64,000 nt of DNA. It comes from Pseudomonas bananamidigenes (GTDB lineage: Bacteria > Pseudomonadota > Gammaproteobacteria > Pseudomonadales > Pseudomonadaceae). A program made the translations under genes and the position numbers. Below the pieces are notes generated by a model. It had not been told where the DNA came from, ran no database searches, and worked only from the letters and a program-made list of their open reading frames with translations. The stretch lies in the NCBI RefSeq assembly GCF_001679645.1, contig NZ_LRUN01000011.1, positions 1-64,000 on the forward strand. Reading direction: 5' to 3'. Shown here piece after piece: positions 53,452-62,451 of this stretch. Within the stretch, counting starts at the first letter, position 1, and every line of letters begins with the position of its first letter.

Positions 53452-54447
53452 ATGAAAGCTTACGCCGTACCTTTCGAGAAGTTCGTCAACCTGGCCGATG
53501 CCCGTCTGGGCACCAAAATCATCTCGGTCACCGATGACTGGTTCGCAGACGCCAATCGTCTGTTTCAGCCGACCCCGGCCGTGTGGAAGGAGGGCGTGTT
53601 CGACGACAACGGCAAGTGGATGGACGGCTGGGAATCCCGCCGCAAGCGCTTCGAAGGCTACGACAGCGCGGTGATCCGCCTGGGCGTACCGGGTTCGATC
53701 AAAGGCGTGGACATCGACACTTCATTCTTCACCGGCAACTTCCCCCCATCGGCCTCGTTGGAAGCGTGCTTCCTGGCATCGGGCGAGCCGGACGAAAACA
53801 CCCAGTGGACTGAAGTGCTGTCCGCCGTCGAGCTGCAAGGCAACAGCCATCACTACCACGAAATCAGCAACGACCAGGCGTTCAGCCACCTGCGCTTCAA
53901 CATCTACCCGGATGGCGGCGTGGCACGTCTGCGCGTCTACGGCATTCCGTTCCGCGACTGGTCCGCTGTTGGCGACAACGAGCAAGTCGATCTGGCCGCA
54001 GCCCTCAACGGTGGCCGCGCCCTCGCCTGTTCCGACGAACACTTCGGTCGCATGAGCAACATCCTCAACCCGGGCCGTGGCATCAACATGGGCGACGGCT
54101 GGGAAACCGCACGTCGTCGCACCCCCGGCAATGACTGGGTGATCGTCGCGCTGGGCCACCCGGGCGAGATCGAAAAAATCGTCGTCGACACCCTGCACTT
54201 CAAGGGTAACTACCCGGACAGCTGCTCGATCCAGGGCGCGTTCGTCAAGGGCGGCACCGACAGCCAGATCGAAACCCAGTCGCTGTTCTGGCGCGAACTG
54301 CTGCCGAGCCAGAAGCTGGAAATGCACGCCGAACACACCTTCGTCGAGCAGATCAAGGCACTGGGCCCGATCACCCACATCCGTCTGAACGTGTTCCCGG
54401 ATGGTGGTGTGAGCCGCCTGCGCGTTCTCGGCAAGGTAGCGAAGTAA
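53452..54447 (+). CDS. alc: Allantoicase Alc
   Basis: Hydrolyses allantoate to urea and S-ureidoglycolate. The 331-residue length is typical, and the protein shows the two-fold repeat of the family: [20 protein letters not shown] (about residues 59-78) matches [20 protein letters not shown] (about 217-236). [15 protein letters not shown] is likewise matched by [15 protein letters not shown] near the end. It follows uraD; a REPIN separates it from allA. Confidence 0.95.
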   Translation: MKAYAVPFEKFVNLADARLGTKIISVTDDWFADANRLFQPTPAVWKEGVFDDNGKWMDGWESRRKRFEGYDSAVIRLGVPGSIKGVDIDTSFFTGNFPPSASLEACFLASGEPDENTQWTEVLSAVELQGNSHHYHEISNDQAFSHLRFNIYPDGGVARLRVYGIPFRDWSAVGDNEQVDLAAALNGGRALACSDEHFGRMSNILNPGRGINMGDGWETARRRTPGNDWVIVALGHPGEIEKIVVDTLHFKGNYPDSCSIQGAFVKGGTDSQIETQSLFWRELLPSQKLEMHAEHTFVEQIKALGPITHIRLNVFPDGGVSRLRVLGKVAK

Positions 54448-54459
54448 GCGGCGCGACCA

Positions 54460-54525
54460 TTCGCGAGCAAGCTCGCTCCCACATTGATCGCAATTCCTGT
54501 GGGAGCGAGCTTGCTCGCGAAAGCG
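54460..54525. repeat. REPIN (tail-out orientation) between alc and allA
   Basis: Two inverted GTGGGAGCGAGC copies with TCGCGAGC ends outermost and the GTGGGAG ends facing inward, the reverse of the copies at 25292, 30970 and 58020. It lies inside the purine gene run, 12 bp past alc. Confidence 0.88.
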
Positions 54526-54564
54526 TCAGATCAAACAACACAGAATTCGGATAAGAAGAACAGC

Positions 54565-55068
54565 ATGCGCACATTGACGATTGAACCGCTGACCAAAGAA
54601 GCCTTCGCCCCGTTCGGTGACGTGATCGAAACCGACGGCAGCGATCACTTCATGATCAACAACGGTTCGACCATGCGCTTCCACAAACTGGCGACGGTCG
54701 AAACCGCGACGCCAGAGGACAACGCGATCATCAGCATCTTCCGCGCCGACGCGCAGGACATGCCACTGACCGTGAGCATGCTGGAGCGCCATCCGCTGGG
54801 CAGCCAGGCTTTCATTCCGCTGCTCGGCAACCCCTTTCTGATCGTGGTCGCGCCACTTGGCGATGTACCTGTATCAGACCTGGTCCGCGCCTTCGTCACC
54901 AACGGCAGGCAGGGCATCAATTACCATCGCGGCGTCTGGCACCACCCGGTGCTGACGATCGAAAAGCGGGATGACTTCCTGGTGGTTGATCGCAGTGGCA
55001 CTGGCAATAACTGCGATGAGCATTTCTTCAAAGAGGATGAGCGTTTGATCCTCGCCCCCCACCAATAA
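54565..55068 (+). CDS. allA: Ureidoglycolate lyase AllA
   Basis: Splits ureidoglycolate into glyoxylate and urea, the last step of the pathway here. A 167-residue cupin-fold protein with FAPFGDVIETDG (about residues 13-24), NYHRGVWHHPV (about 124-134), whose His residues bind the metal or substrate, and the ending FFKEDERLIL. The ATG at 54565 is the supported start. It follows alc after a REPIN and precedes puuD by 51 bp. Confidence 0.93.
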   Translation: MRTLTIEPLTKEAFAPFGDVIETDGSDHFMINNGSTMRFHKLATVETATPEDNAIISIFRADAQDMPLTVSMLERHPLGSQAFIPLLGNPFLIVVAPLGDVPVSDLVRAFVTNGRQGINYHRGVWHHPVLTIEKRDDFLVVDRSGTGNNCDEHFFKEDERLILAPHQ

Positions 55069-55119
55069 GAGAAGGTCTGATCACTCGACAACAAGAGTGA
55101 CAGGCATGAGGTAAAGACT

Positions 55120-56430
55120 GTGGAAGCACATCTGTTGGAATGGCTGAACCTGAGCGTGCGCTGGGTTCACATGATCACTGGCGTGGCCTGGATCGGCGCG
55201 TCGTTCTACTTCGTCTGGCTGGAGAACAACCTCAACCGCGTCAACCCGAAAACCGGTCTTGCCGGTGATCTGTGGGCGATCCACGGCGGCGGTATCTATC
55301 ACCTGGAAAAATACAAACTGGCTCCTCCGTCGATGCCGGAGAACCTGCACTGGTTCAAATGGGAAGCCTATTTCACCTGGATGTCGGGGATCGCGCTGCT
55401 GTGCGTGGTGTTCTACTCCAACCCGGTGCTCTACCTCGTGGCACCCGGCAGCGGCCTGACCGGCCCTGAAGGCGTGGCCATCGGCATCGGTTCGCTGATC
55501 GCCGGCTGGTTCATCTACGACTTCCTCTGCGATTCGCCACTGGGCAAGAAACCCGCCCTGCTCGGCTTCATCCTGTTCGTGCTGATCATCGGTGCGGCGT
55601 TTGGCTTCAGCAAGGTGTTCAGCGGTCGTGGTGCGTACCTGCACGTCGGCGCGATCATCGGCACCATCATGGTCGGCAACGTGTTCCGCATCATCATGCC
55701 GGCCCAGCGCGCACTGGTGGCCGCGATTGCCGAGAACCGCACGCCGGATCCGGCGCTGCCGGCCAAGGGCCTGCTGCGTTCGCGTCACAACAACTACTTC
55801 ACCCTGCCGGTGCTGTTCATCATGATCAGCAACCACTTCCCGAGCACTTACGGCAGCCAGTACAACTGGCTGATCCTGGCCGGAATCGCGGTGCTGGCGG
55901 TGTTGGTTCGTCACTACTTCAACACCCGTCACGACAGCCACAAGTTCGCCTGGACCCTGCCGGTGGCAGCGGTGGGCATGATCAGTCTGGCGTATGTCAC
56001 CGGCCCAGCGCCGACAACTGCTCCGGAAGTGGCCAAGGCCCCGGCGAAAATCGAGTACCAGCCACTGCCGGAAACGGCGCTGGGCGGTGGCGCGAAACCG
56101 GCAGAAGCGGCACAACCGACTGCCCCTGCTGCACCGGCCGCAGCCCCTGCTCAGGCGTCCAACGCCAGCGCCGGTTTCGACAAGGTGCACTCGGTGATCC
56201 AGGAACGCTGCGCGGTCTGCCATTCGGCCAAACCGACCAGCCCGCTGTTCAGCGCGGCGCCGGCCGGTGTGATGTTCGACACCCCCGAGCAGATCCGCCA
56301 GAACGCGGCGCGGATCCAGGCGCAAGCCATCACCACGCAGATCATGCCACTGGGCAACATCACACAGATGACCCAGCAGGAACGTGACCTGATCGGTGCA
56401 TGGATCGCCCAGGGAGCCCAGACCAACTAA
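55120..56430 (+). CDS. puuD: Membrane-bound urate hydroxylase/oxidase PuuD with cytochrome c domain
   Basis: Oxidises urate to 5-hydroxyisourate. A 436-residue protein with about eight transmembrane helices in residues 1-300 (opening HLLEWLNLSVRWVHMITGVAWIG), a Pro/Ala-rich linker, and a C-terminal c-type cytochrome domain with CAVCH (about residues 364-368) and a MPLGN axial Met. Electrons presumably go to the respiratory chain, so no peroxide is made, unlike uricase. The start is a GTG at 55120 with GAGG upstream. Unlike soluble uricase, it lies in the inner membrane. Confidence 0.92.
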   Translation: MEAHLLEWLNLSVRWVHMITGVAWIGASFYFVWLENNLNRVNPKTGLAGDLWAIHGGGIYHLEKYKLAPPSMPENLHWFKWEAYFTWMSGIALLCVVFYSNPVLYLVAPGSGLTGPEGVAIGIGSLIAGWFIYDFLCDSPLGKKPALLGFILFVLIIGAAFGFSKVFSGRGAYLHVGAIIGTIMVGNVFRIIMPAQRALVAAIAENRTPDPALPAKGLLRSRHNNYFTLPVLFIMISNHFPSTYGSQYNWLILAGIAVLAVLVRHYFNTRHDSHKFAWTLPVAAVGMISLAYVTGPAPTTAPEVAKAPAKIEYQPLPETALGGGAKPAEAAQPTAPAAPAAAPAQASNASAGFDKVHSVIQERCAVCHSAKPTSPLFSAAPAGVMFDTPEQIRQNAARIQAQAITTQIMPLGNITQMTQQERDLIGAWIAQGAQTN

Positions 56431-56462
56431 GCAACACAAAGGCCTGTATAAAAGCGGGCTTT

Positions 56463-56564
56463 TGTGGCGAGGGAGCTTGCTCCCGTTGCGGCGCGAAGCG
56501 GCCCCTCTCTTCAAAAGAGCAGGGCCCGCTGCGCAGTCCAGCGGGAGCAAGCTCCCTCGCCACA
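56463..56564. repeat. REPIN, GTGGCGAGGGAGC family, between puuD and permease
   Basis: Two inverted copies of the second REP type (as at 6252) around a spacer with its own hairpin (CTCTTCAAAAGAG). It starts 33 bp past puuD. Confidence 0.87.
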
Positions 56565-56640
56565 GACCTGATGCAAAGAAACAGCTGTGAGCAACCCGGC
56601 AGCTGTTCAATCACAAGAATAAAAAGATCCGAGGTGTTGC

Positions 56641-57999
56641 ATGTCCGAGCTGTCCAAAGCGCGCATCCCCGACGCACCCGCCATTCAGCGTTTGCCCCTT
56701 TTGCAACTGATCCTGGTCGGTCTGCAACATGTTCTGCTGATGTACGGCGGCGCCATCGCGGTCCCGCTGATCATCGGACAGGCCGCTGGCCTGAGTCGTG
56801 AAGAAATCGCCTTCCTGATCAACGCCGACCTGCTGGTCGCCGGCATCGCCACCATCGTGCAGTCCCTGGGGATCGGCCCGATGGGCATCCGCATGCCGGT
56901 GATGATGGGCGCCAGTTTTGCCGCCGTCGGCAGCATGGTCGCCATGGCCGGCATGCCCGGCATCGGTCTGCAGGGGATCTTCGGTGCGACCATCGCCGCC
57001 GGATTCTTCGGCATGATCATCGCGCCGTTCATGTCCAAAGTCGTACGCTTCTTCCCCCCGCTGGTGACCGGCACGGTCATCACCTCGATCGGTCTGTCGC
57101 TGTTCCCCGTGGCCGTGAACTGGGCCGGTGGCGGCGCTGTCGCTGCTCAATTCGGCTCGCCGATTTACCTGGCCATTGCCGCACTGGTACTGGCCACCAT
57201 TCTGTTGATCCACCGCTTCATGCGCGGCTTCTGGGTCAATATTTCCGTGCTGATCGGCATGTGCCTGGGCTATGTGCTCTGTGGCGCCATCGGCATGGTC
57301 GATCTGAGCGGCATGGCCAATGCGCCGTGGGTTCAGTTCGTCACCCCGCTGCATTTCGGCATGCCGAAGTTCGAACTGGCGCCGATCCTGTCGATGTGCC
57401 TGGTGGTGGTGATCATCTTCGTCGAGTCCACCGGGATGTTCCTGGCGCTGGGTAAGATCACCGGCCAGGAAGTCTGCCCGCGCAGGCTGCGCCGGGGTTT
57501 GCTGTGCGATGCCGGCGCCTCGTTCGTGGCCGGTTTCTTCAATACCTTCACCCACTCTTCTTTCGCGCAGAACATCGGCCTGGTGCAGATGACCGGCGTG
57601 CGCTGCCGTTCGGTGACCCTCGTTGCCGGCGGTCTGCTGATCGTCCTCAGCCTGCTGCCGAAAGCGGCGTTCCTGGTGGCGTCGATTCCACCGGCAGTGC
57701 TCGGCGGTGCGGCGATTGCGATGTTCGGCATGGTGGCAGCCACCGGCATCAAGATCCTGCAGGAGGCCGACATCGGCGACCGTCGCAACCAGTTGCTCGT
57801 GGCGGTGAGCATCGGCATGGGCCTGATCCCGGTGGTACGCCCGGAGTTCTTCGCCCACCTGCCGCTCTGGATGAGCCCGATCACCCACAGCGGCATCGCC
57901 ATGGCCACCCTCAGCGCGCTGACGCTGAACCTGCTGTTCAACATCCTGGGCGGCGCCGAGCGCGCGGCCATCAACGATTGTCACGCACACCAGCATTAA
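56641..57999 (+). CDS. NCS2-family urate/xanthine permease
   Basis: A 452-residue inner-membrane nucleobase:cation symporter-2 with about 14 hydrophobic segments. Family motifs include PLLQLILVGLQHVLLMYGGAIAVP at the start, FVESTGMFLALGKITG (about residues 260-275) and the NTFTHSSFAQNIGLVQMTGV block (about 301-320), where the QNIGL/TGV region is typical of urate/xanthine carriers (XanQ/UacT type). Next to puuD, urate or xanthine is the likely substrate. The preceding gap contains a REPIN. Confidence 0.9.
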   Translation: MSELSKARIPDAPAIQRLPLLQLILVGLQHVLLMYGGAIAVPLIIGQAAGLSREEIAFLINADLLVAGIATIVQSLGIGPMGIRMPVMMGASFAAVGSMVAMAGMPGIGLQGIFGATIAAGFFGMIIAPFMSKVVRFFPPLVTGTVITSIGLSLFPVAVNWAGGGAVAAQFGSPIYLAIAALVLATILLIHRFMRGFWVNISVLIGMCLGYVLCGAIGMVDLSGMANAPWVQFVTPLHFGMPKFELAPILSMCLVVVIIFVESTGMFLALGKITGQEVCPRRLRRGLLCDAGASFVAGFFNTFTHSSFAQNIGLVQMTGVRCRSVTLVAGGLLIVLSLLPKAAFLVASIPPAVLGGAAIAMFGMVAATGIKILQEADIGDRRNQLLVAVSIGMGLIPVVRPEFFAHLPLWMSPITHSGIAMATLSALTLNLLFNILGGAERAAINDCHAHQH

Positions 58000-58019
58000 C
58001 AGCGACACCGATGTGCCCT

Positions 58020-58110
58020 TGTGAGAGCGAGCCTGCTCGCGAAAGCGGTATGACATTCAACCCTTCAGTTGACTGAAAGAACGCCTTCGCGAGCAGGCTC
58101 GCTCCCACAA
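58020..58110. repeat. REPIN, GTGGGAGCGAGC family, between permease and first Tsx gene
   Basis: Two inverted REP copies with GTG(A/G)GAGC ends outermost. One copy reads GTGAGAGC, a one-base variant. Confidence 0.86.
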
Positions 58111-58160
58111 GGGGAAGAGCAGCTCTGCGCCTTAAAAATAAAAACAAGAGGGAGCAACAG

Positions 58161-58946
58161 ATGATCCGGACTCAAACCCATGTGTTGTTGAGCGGCGGCC
58201 TGCTGGCTGCATCGCAGGCCATGGCCGGCGATTTATTGCTTTGGCAGACCAACAGCCTGAGCTACCTGTACGGCAAGAACTTTGCGATCAACCCGTCGAT
58301 CCAGCAGACGGTGACATTCGAACACGCCGACAAGTGGAAGTACGGCGACAACTTCCTGTTCGTCGACAAGATCTTCTACAACGGCCAGGAAGACCGCAAC
58401 AAAGGCCCGCACACCTTCTACGGCGAATTCACCCCGCGCTTCTCCTTCGGCAAGATCTTCGACCGCAAGCTCGAATTCGGCCCGATCAAGGACGTGCTGC
58501 TGGCGATGACCTACGAATACGGCGAGGGTGAGAGCGAGGCCTATCTGATCGGCCCCGGTTTCGACCTGAAAGTGCCGGGCTTCAACTACGTCACCCTGAA
58601 CATCTTCCGCCGCCAGACCGAAGGCCCGCGCCCTGGCGATGGTGTCTGGCAGATCACCCCGGGCTGGTCCTACAGCTTTGCGCTGGGCAACTCGGACGTA
58701 CTGATCGACGGCTATCTCGACTGGGTCGTCGACAACGACGAGAACTCACGCGGCACCTATCACGCCAACCTGCACATCAACCCGCAGATCAAATACGACC
58801 TGGGCAAAGCCCTCGGCTGGAGCCAAAAGCAGCTGTATGTCGGCACCGAATACAGCTACTGGAAGAACAAATACGGGGTCGAAAGCAGCCACAACCTCGA
58901 CACCAATCAAAACACCGCCAGCCTGCTGGTGAAGGTGCACTTCTAA
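58161..58946 (+). CDS. Tsx/OmpK-type nucleoside-specific outer membrane channel, copy 1
   Basis: A 261-residue outer-membrane beta-barrel with a signal peptide (MIRTQTHVLLSGGLLAASQAMA). The body shows the Tsx/OmpK family features: LLWQTNSLSYLYGKNF, EHADKWKYGDNFLFVDKIFYN and a C-terminal Phe (LLVKVHF), the signal for barrel assembly. Tsx proteins admit nucleosides. It is adjacent to the purine genes and paired with a close paralogue, so it probably supplies purine nucleosides. GGGAG supports the start. Confidence 0.88.
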   Translation: MIRTQTHVLLSGGLLAASQAMAGDLLLWQTNSLSYLYGKNFAINPSIQQTVTFEHADKWKYGDNFLFVDKIFYNGQEDRNKGPHTFYGEFTPRFSFGKIFDRKLEFGPIKDVLLAMTYEYGEGESEAYLIGPGFDLKVPGFNYVTLNIFRRQTEGPRPGDGVWQITPGWSYSFALGNSDVLIDGYLDWVVDNDENSRGTYHANLHINPQIKYDLGKALGWSQKQLYVGTEYSYWKNKYGVESSHNLDTNQNTASLLVKVHF

Positions 58947-59318
58947 GATGACCCGCAACCGTGCCGCCTACCTGTCGTCGGTGCTCTGTTGCGGGGCACT
59001 TGAGGCCTGGCCGTTGAGTCAGTATTCTCCGCGGCCTTCTGAATTCGGTCTAAAAAAAAGCCCGGATTTAATTCCTGACCGACGGGCCAGCTTATCTCGG
59101 CCGCGGTCAGTACCGAGGCGTCCCGAAAACACGCTCAATCGACTGTTTTTCAACAGCCGACGGGCGTTTTTTTGCTTTTCGAAAAGCCTTGGCTCAGCCC
59201 TTGCAAACCGCATGAAAGCTGACCGAACGGATATTTTTTGCGGCAACGAAAAAAGGCGCCACACCAGAGCGCCGATTCAAAAAAACAAACGTGGAACACC
59301 TACTTTGGGAGCAACCGA
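58947..59318. other. 372-bp gap between the two Tsx genes
   Basis: Contains no gene that I can support. It is rich in A runs and has a small hairpin candidate, GGCG..CGCC, at about 59254-59273, which could attenuate transcription into the second Tsx gene. No TTGTATACAA palindrome is visible here. Confidence 0.5.
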
Positions 59319-60104
59319 ATGAAACGTATGAGCACCAGCCTGATGCTTGCGGGAACCATGCTGGCGGGGGGCCAGGCCATGGCCGACGGCCTGCTGCAAT
59401 GGCAGAACAACAGCCTGACCTACCTGTACGGCAAGGACTTCAAGGTCAACCCGGCCATCCAGCAGACCGTCACCTTCGAGCACGCCGATGCGTGGAAGTA
59501 CGGCGACAACTTCCTGTTCATCGACAAGATCTTCTACAACGGCAAGCCTGATGGCGGCGTCGGCAACAACACCTACTACGGTGAATTCCAGCCACGCATC
59601 TCGCTGGGCAAGGTGCTCGATCAGAAGCTCGAATTCGGCCCGATCAAAGACGTGCTGCTGGCCATGACCTACGAGTTCGGCGAAGGCGACGTCGAGTCCT
59701 ACCTGATCGGTCCAGGCTTCGATCTGGCCATTCCGGGCTTCGACTACTTCCAGCTGAACTTCTACCAGCGTCACACCGAAGGTTCGCGCCCGGGTGACAA
59801 CGTCTGGCAGATCACGCCGGTCTGGTCTTACACCATCCCGGTCGGCAATTCGAACGTGCTGATCGACGGTTACATGGACTGGGTGGTCGACAACGACGTC
59901 AACAGCAAAGGCGAATACCACGCCAACCTGCACTTCAACCCACAAGTGAAATACGACCTGGGCAAGGCGCTGAATTTCGGCGAGAAACAGCTGTACGTCG
60001 GTGTGGAATACGACTACTGGAAAGACAAGTACGGCATTGACGACACCCGTGCCTTCACCACCAATCAGAACGTGACCAGCTTCCTGGTGAAGTTCCACTT
60101 CTGA
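59319..60104 (+). CDS. Tsx/OmpK-type nucleoside-specific outer membrane channel, copy 2
   Basis: A 261-residue paralogue of the preceding gene with the same length, a signal peptide (ending GGQAMA), a matching body (EHADAWKYGDNFLFIDKIFYN) and a final Phe. Most aligned residues are identical by eye; the differences cluster in loops such as GKPDGGVGNN. It was probably duplicated in tandem and then diverged in extracellular loops, which set solute preference. GGGAGCAACCG precedes the ATG at 59319. Confidence 0.88.
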   Translation: MKRMSTSLMLAGTMLAGGQAMADGLLQWQNNSLTYLYGKDFKVNPAIQQTVTFEHADAWKYGDNFLFIDKIFYNGKPDGGVGNNTYYGEFQPRISLGKVLDQKLEFGPIKDVLLAMTYEFGEGDVESYLIGPGFDLAIPGFDYFQLNFYQRHTEGSRPGDNVWQITPVWSYTIPVGNSNVLIDGYMDWVVDNDVNSKGEYHANLHFNPQVKYDLGKALNFGEKQLYVGVEYDYWKDKYGIDDTRAFTTNQNVTSFLVKFHF

Positions 60105-60113
60105 TCTTGAAAG

Positions 60114-60181
60114 CTTCGCGAGCAGGCTCGCTCCCACATTCGACCGCGTTCCAATGTGGGAGCGAGCCTGCTCGCGAAGGC
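60114..60181. repeat. REPIN (tail-out orientation) after the second Tsx gene
   Basis: Two inverted GTGGGAGCGAGCCTGCTCGC copies with TCGCGAGC ends outermost, as at 54460. It lies between the convergent Tsx and patatin genes. Confidence 0.88.
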
Positions 60182-60194
60182 CTCTGCGCAGATT

Positions 60195-61367
60195 TCAGGC
60201 GAGAGCCACCGCTGTGGAAATACCCAGAAACCGGCACAGCTCATCGCGCTTGGCCAGCGCATCGCGCCGCCCCAGGTCAATCAATTCGCTGCAATACCCC
60301 GCCTCGAACAGCAAATAACTCAGCACCCCTGCCCCACTGGTTTTGGTCGCTCCGGGCCCGCGCAAGAACAGCCGCAAGGCTGCCGGCAATTCCTGACGAT
60401 GTCGCGCCGCGATTTCATCGATAGGCTGACTCGGCGAAATCACCAGCACGTCCACCGGCGCCACGCCCAGCGTGCGTATCGGCGTACCTTCGGGCAGCAG
60501 GTGACTGAACTGGTTCAGACGCTGGAGCAGCTCGATATCGCTTTCCAGGCTGTCAATGAAGGTGCTGTTGAGCATGTGGCCGCCGATCTGCGCCAGTGTC
60601 GGCTGTTTTCCCGTGTAGGTGCGCTCCAGCGGTTGCGCCGGGTCGAATCCTCGCGGATTGCCGCTGACACCCACCACCAGCACCCGGCTCGCCCCCAGGT
60701 GCAGGGCCGGACTGATCGGCGCCGACTGCCGCACCGCGCCATCACCGAAATACTCCTCGCCGATTTTCACCGGCGCGAACAACAGCGGGATCGCCGAACT
60801 GGCGAGCAAGTGCTCCACAGTCAATCGCGTCGGTACGCCAATACGTCGATGACGCAACCAGGCATCGATGCTGCCACCGCCCTGATAGAAGGTCACGGCC
60901 TGCCCCGACTCGTAGCCGAATGCGGTCACCGCCACGGCATGCAACTGCTTGCGGGCAATGGATTCGGCGATGCCGGGCATGTGCAGTTTTTCATTGAGCA
61001 GATGACGCAGCGGAGAACTGTCGAGCAGGGCCACCGGCAATTGCCGGCCCATGCCCAACAGGCTGTGACTGACGAAACGGCTGGCCTGGCGGATCACCCC
61101 CGGCCAGTTGCTGCGCAGCACGCGATGACTGCGAAAGCCTTGCCAGAACAGGGTCAGGCGCTCGATGGCGGCCCGAAAGTCCGTGGCGCCACTGGCGAGG
61201 CTGACCGCATTGATCGCCCCGGCCGAGGTACCGACGATCACCGGGAACGGATTGTCCGCGCCCAGGGGCAGCAATTCGGCAATCGCCGCCAGCACCCCCA
61301 CCTGATACGCCGCCCGAGCCCCGCCGCCGGAAAGAATCAAACCTGTGACCGGTTCAGCTGGGCTCAT
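60195..61367 (-). CDS. Patatin-like phospholipase
   Basis: A 390-residue lipid acyl hydrolase. The oxyanion motif GGGARAAYQVG (about residues 14-24), the serine elbow GTSAGAIN (Ser about 49) and the catalytic Asp in EYFGDGAVRQ (about 190) are all present, so it should be active. No signal peptide; a cytoplasmic or inner-face enzyme. Its upstream neighbour (35 bp, same strand) is a lipid A-type acyltransferase, so membrane lipid turnover is a possible shared theme. Confidence 0.9.
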   Translation of the reverse strand: MSPAEPVTGLILSGGGARAAYQVGVLAAIAELLPLGADNPFPVIVGTSAGAINAVSLASGATDFRAAIERLTLFWQGFRSHRVLRSNWPGVIRQASRFVSHSLLGMGRQLPVALLDSSPLRHLLNEKLHMPGIAESIARKQLHAVAVTAFGYESGQAVTFYQGGGSIDAWLRHRRIGVPTRLTVEHLLASSAIPLLFAPVKIGEEYFGDGAVRQSAPISPALHLGASRVLVVGVSGNPRGFDPAQPLERTYTGKQPTLAQIGGHMLNSTFIDSLESDIELLQRLNQFSHLLPEGTPIRTLGVAPVDVLVISPSQPIDEIAARHRQELPAALRLFLRGPGATKTSGAGVLSYLLFEAGYCSELIDLGRRDALAKRDELCRFLGISTAVALA

Positions 61368-61402
61368 CGCAACGCTCCGTGGTGCTTATGGGATGGGGTG
61401 AT

Positions 61403-62335
61403 TCAACGGCGTTTGGCGTACAGCTTCGGCTCGCCTGGCGGGCGGCTCTTGAAGCGACGATGCGCCCACAGGTATTGCTCGGGGCATTCGCGCAACACGC
61501 CTTCCACCCACTGGTTGATGCGGATGCAGTCGGCCTCCTCGGTTTCACCCGGGAAGCCTTCCAGCGGCGGATGGATCACCAGACGATAGCCGCTGCCGTC
61601 GGCCAGACGCTCCTGAGTGAACGGCACCACCAGCGCCTTGCCCAGCCGGGCGAACTTGCTGGTGGCGGTGACGGTCGCGGCCTGAATGCCGAACAGCGGC
61701 ACGAAGATGCTTTGCTTGGCGCCGTAGTCCTGATCCGGCGCATACCAGATCGCACGCCCGGAACGCAGCAGCTTGAGCATGCCGCGCACGTCATCGCGTT
61801 CCACCGCCAGCGAGTCGAGATTGTGCCGCTCGCGGCCCTGACGCTGGATGAAATCGAACAGCGGGTTTTTGTGTTCGCGGTACATGCCATCGATGGTGTG
61901 CTGCTGACCGAGCAAAGCCGCGCCGATTTCAAGGGTGGTGAAATGCACCGCCATCAGAATCACGCCAGTGCCTTCGCGCTGGGCCTTTTGCAGATGCTCC
62001 AGGCCTTCGACGTGGGCCAGTTTCGCCAGACGCTGGCGCGACCACCACCAGCTCATCGCCATTTCAAAGAACGCAATGCCGGTGGAGGCGAAGTTTTCCT
62101 TGAGCAGACGCTTGCGTTCGGCAGCGGACTTTTCCGGGAAACACAGTTCCAGATTGCGCTTGGCGATACGCCGCCGGTCGCTGGCGAAGCGATACATCAC
62201 GGCACCAAGAAAACGACCGATGGCCAGCAATGCCGGATAGGGCAACTGCACCGTCAGCCACAACAGCCCCAGACCGCACCAGAGCGGCCAGAAGCGTGGA
62301 GCGAGAAATGCTCTTCGAAAACGCGGGCGATCCAT
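61403..62335 (-). CDS. Lipid A-type lysophospholipid acyltransferase (LpxL/HtrB family)
   Basis: A 310-residue inner-membrane-anchored acyltransferase that adds secondary acyl chains to lipid A. The N-terminal hydrophobic segment FWPLWCGLGLLWLTVQLPYPALL is followed by the catalytic HX4E motif in AVHFTTLEIGA (His about residue 128) and the WYAPDQDYG block. Pseudomonads carry more than one such gene, so I do not choose between lpxL and its paralogues. It is divergent from minC, the gene order typical of Pseudomonas. Confidence 0.9.
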   Translation of the reverse strand: MDRPRFRRAFLAPRFWPLWCGLGLLWLTVQLPYPALLAIGRFLGAVMYRFASDRRRIAKRNLELCFPEKSAAERKRLLKENFASTGIAFFEMAMSWWWSRQRLAKLAHVEGLEHLQKAQREGTGVILMAVHFTTLEIGAALLGQQHTIDGMYREHKNPLFDFIQRQGRERHNLDSLAVERDDVRGMLKLLRSGRAIWYAPDQDYGAKQSIFVPLFGIQAATVTATSKFARLGKALVVPFTQERLADGSGYRLVIHPPLEGFPGETEEADCIRINQWVEGVLRECPEQYLWAHRRFKSRPPGEPKLYAKRR

Positions 62336-62451
62336 TAAAGCTTCCGTAAATAAGTGGCCGCGCATTCTACATCGTTCGGCCCGGCTTGCGGCTCGCGGGC
62401 GTTCTCGTTATAAGTCTCGGCACTTTTAGTGACAAGCCGTTGTATGCCGAC

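Noticed and set aside
55081..58056. Two long minus-strand frames (509 and 481 codons) opposite puuD and the NCS2 permease
   Set aside because: Low-complexity His/Gln/Asp-rich translations that mirror the codons of the opposite genes; no motif and no ribosome site.
58161..60104. Insertion-sequence-like duplication at the Tsx genes
   Set aside because: The repeats are coding paralogues with diverged sequence; there is no transposase, terminal inverted repeat or target duplication.
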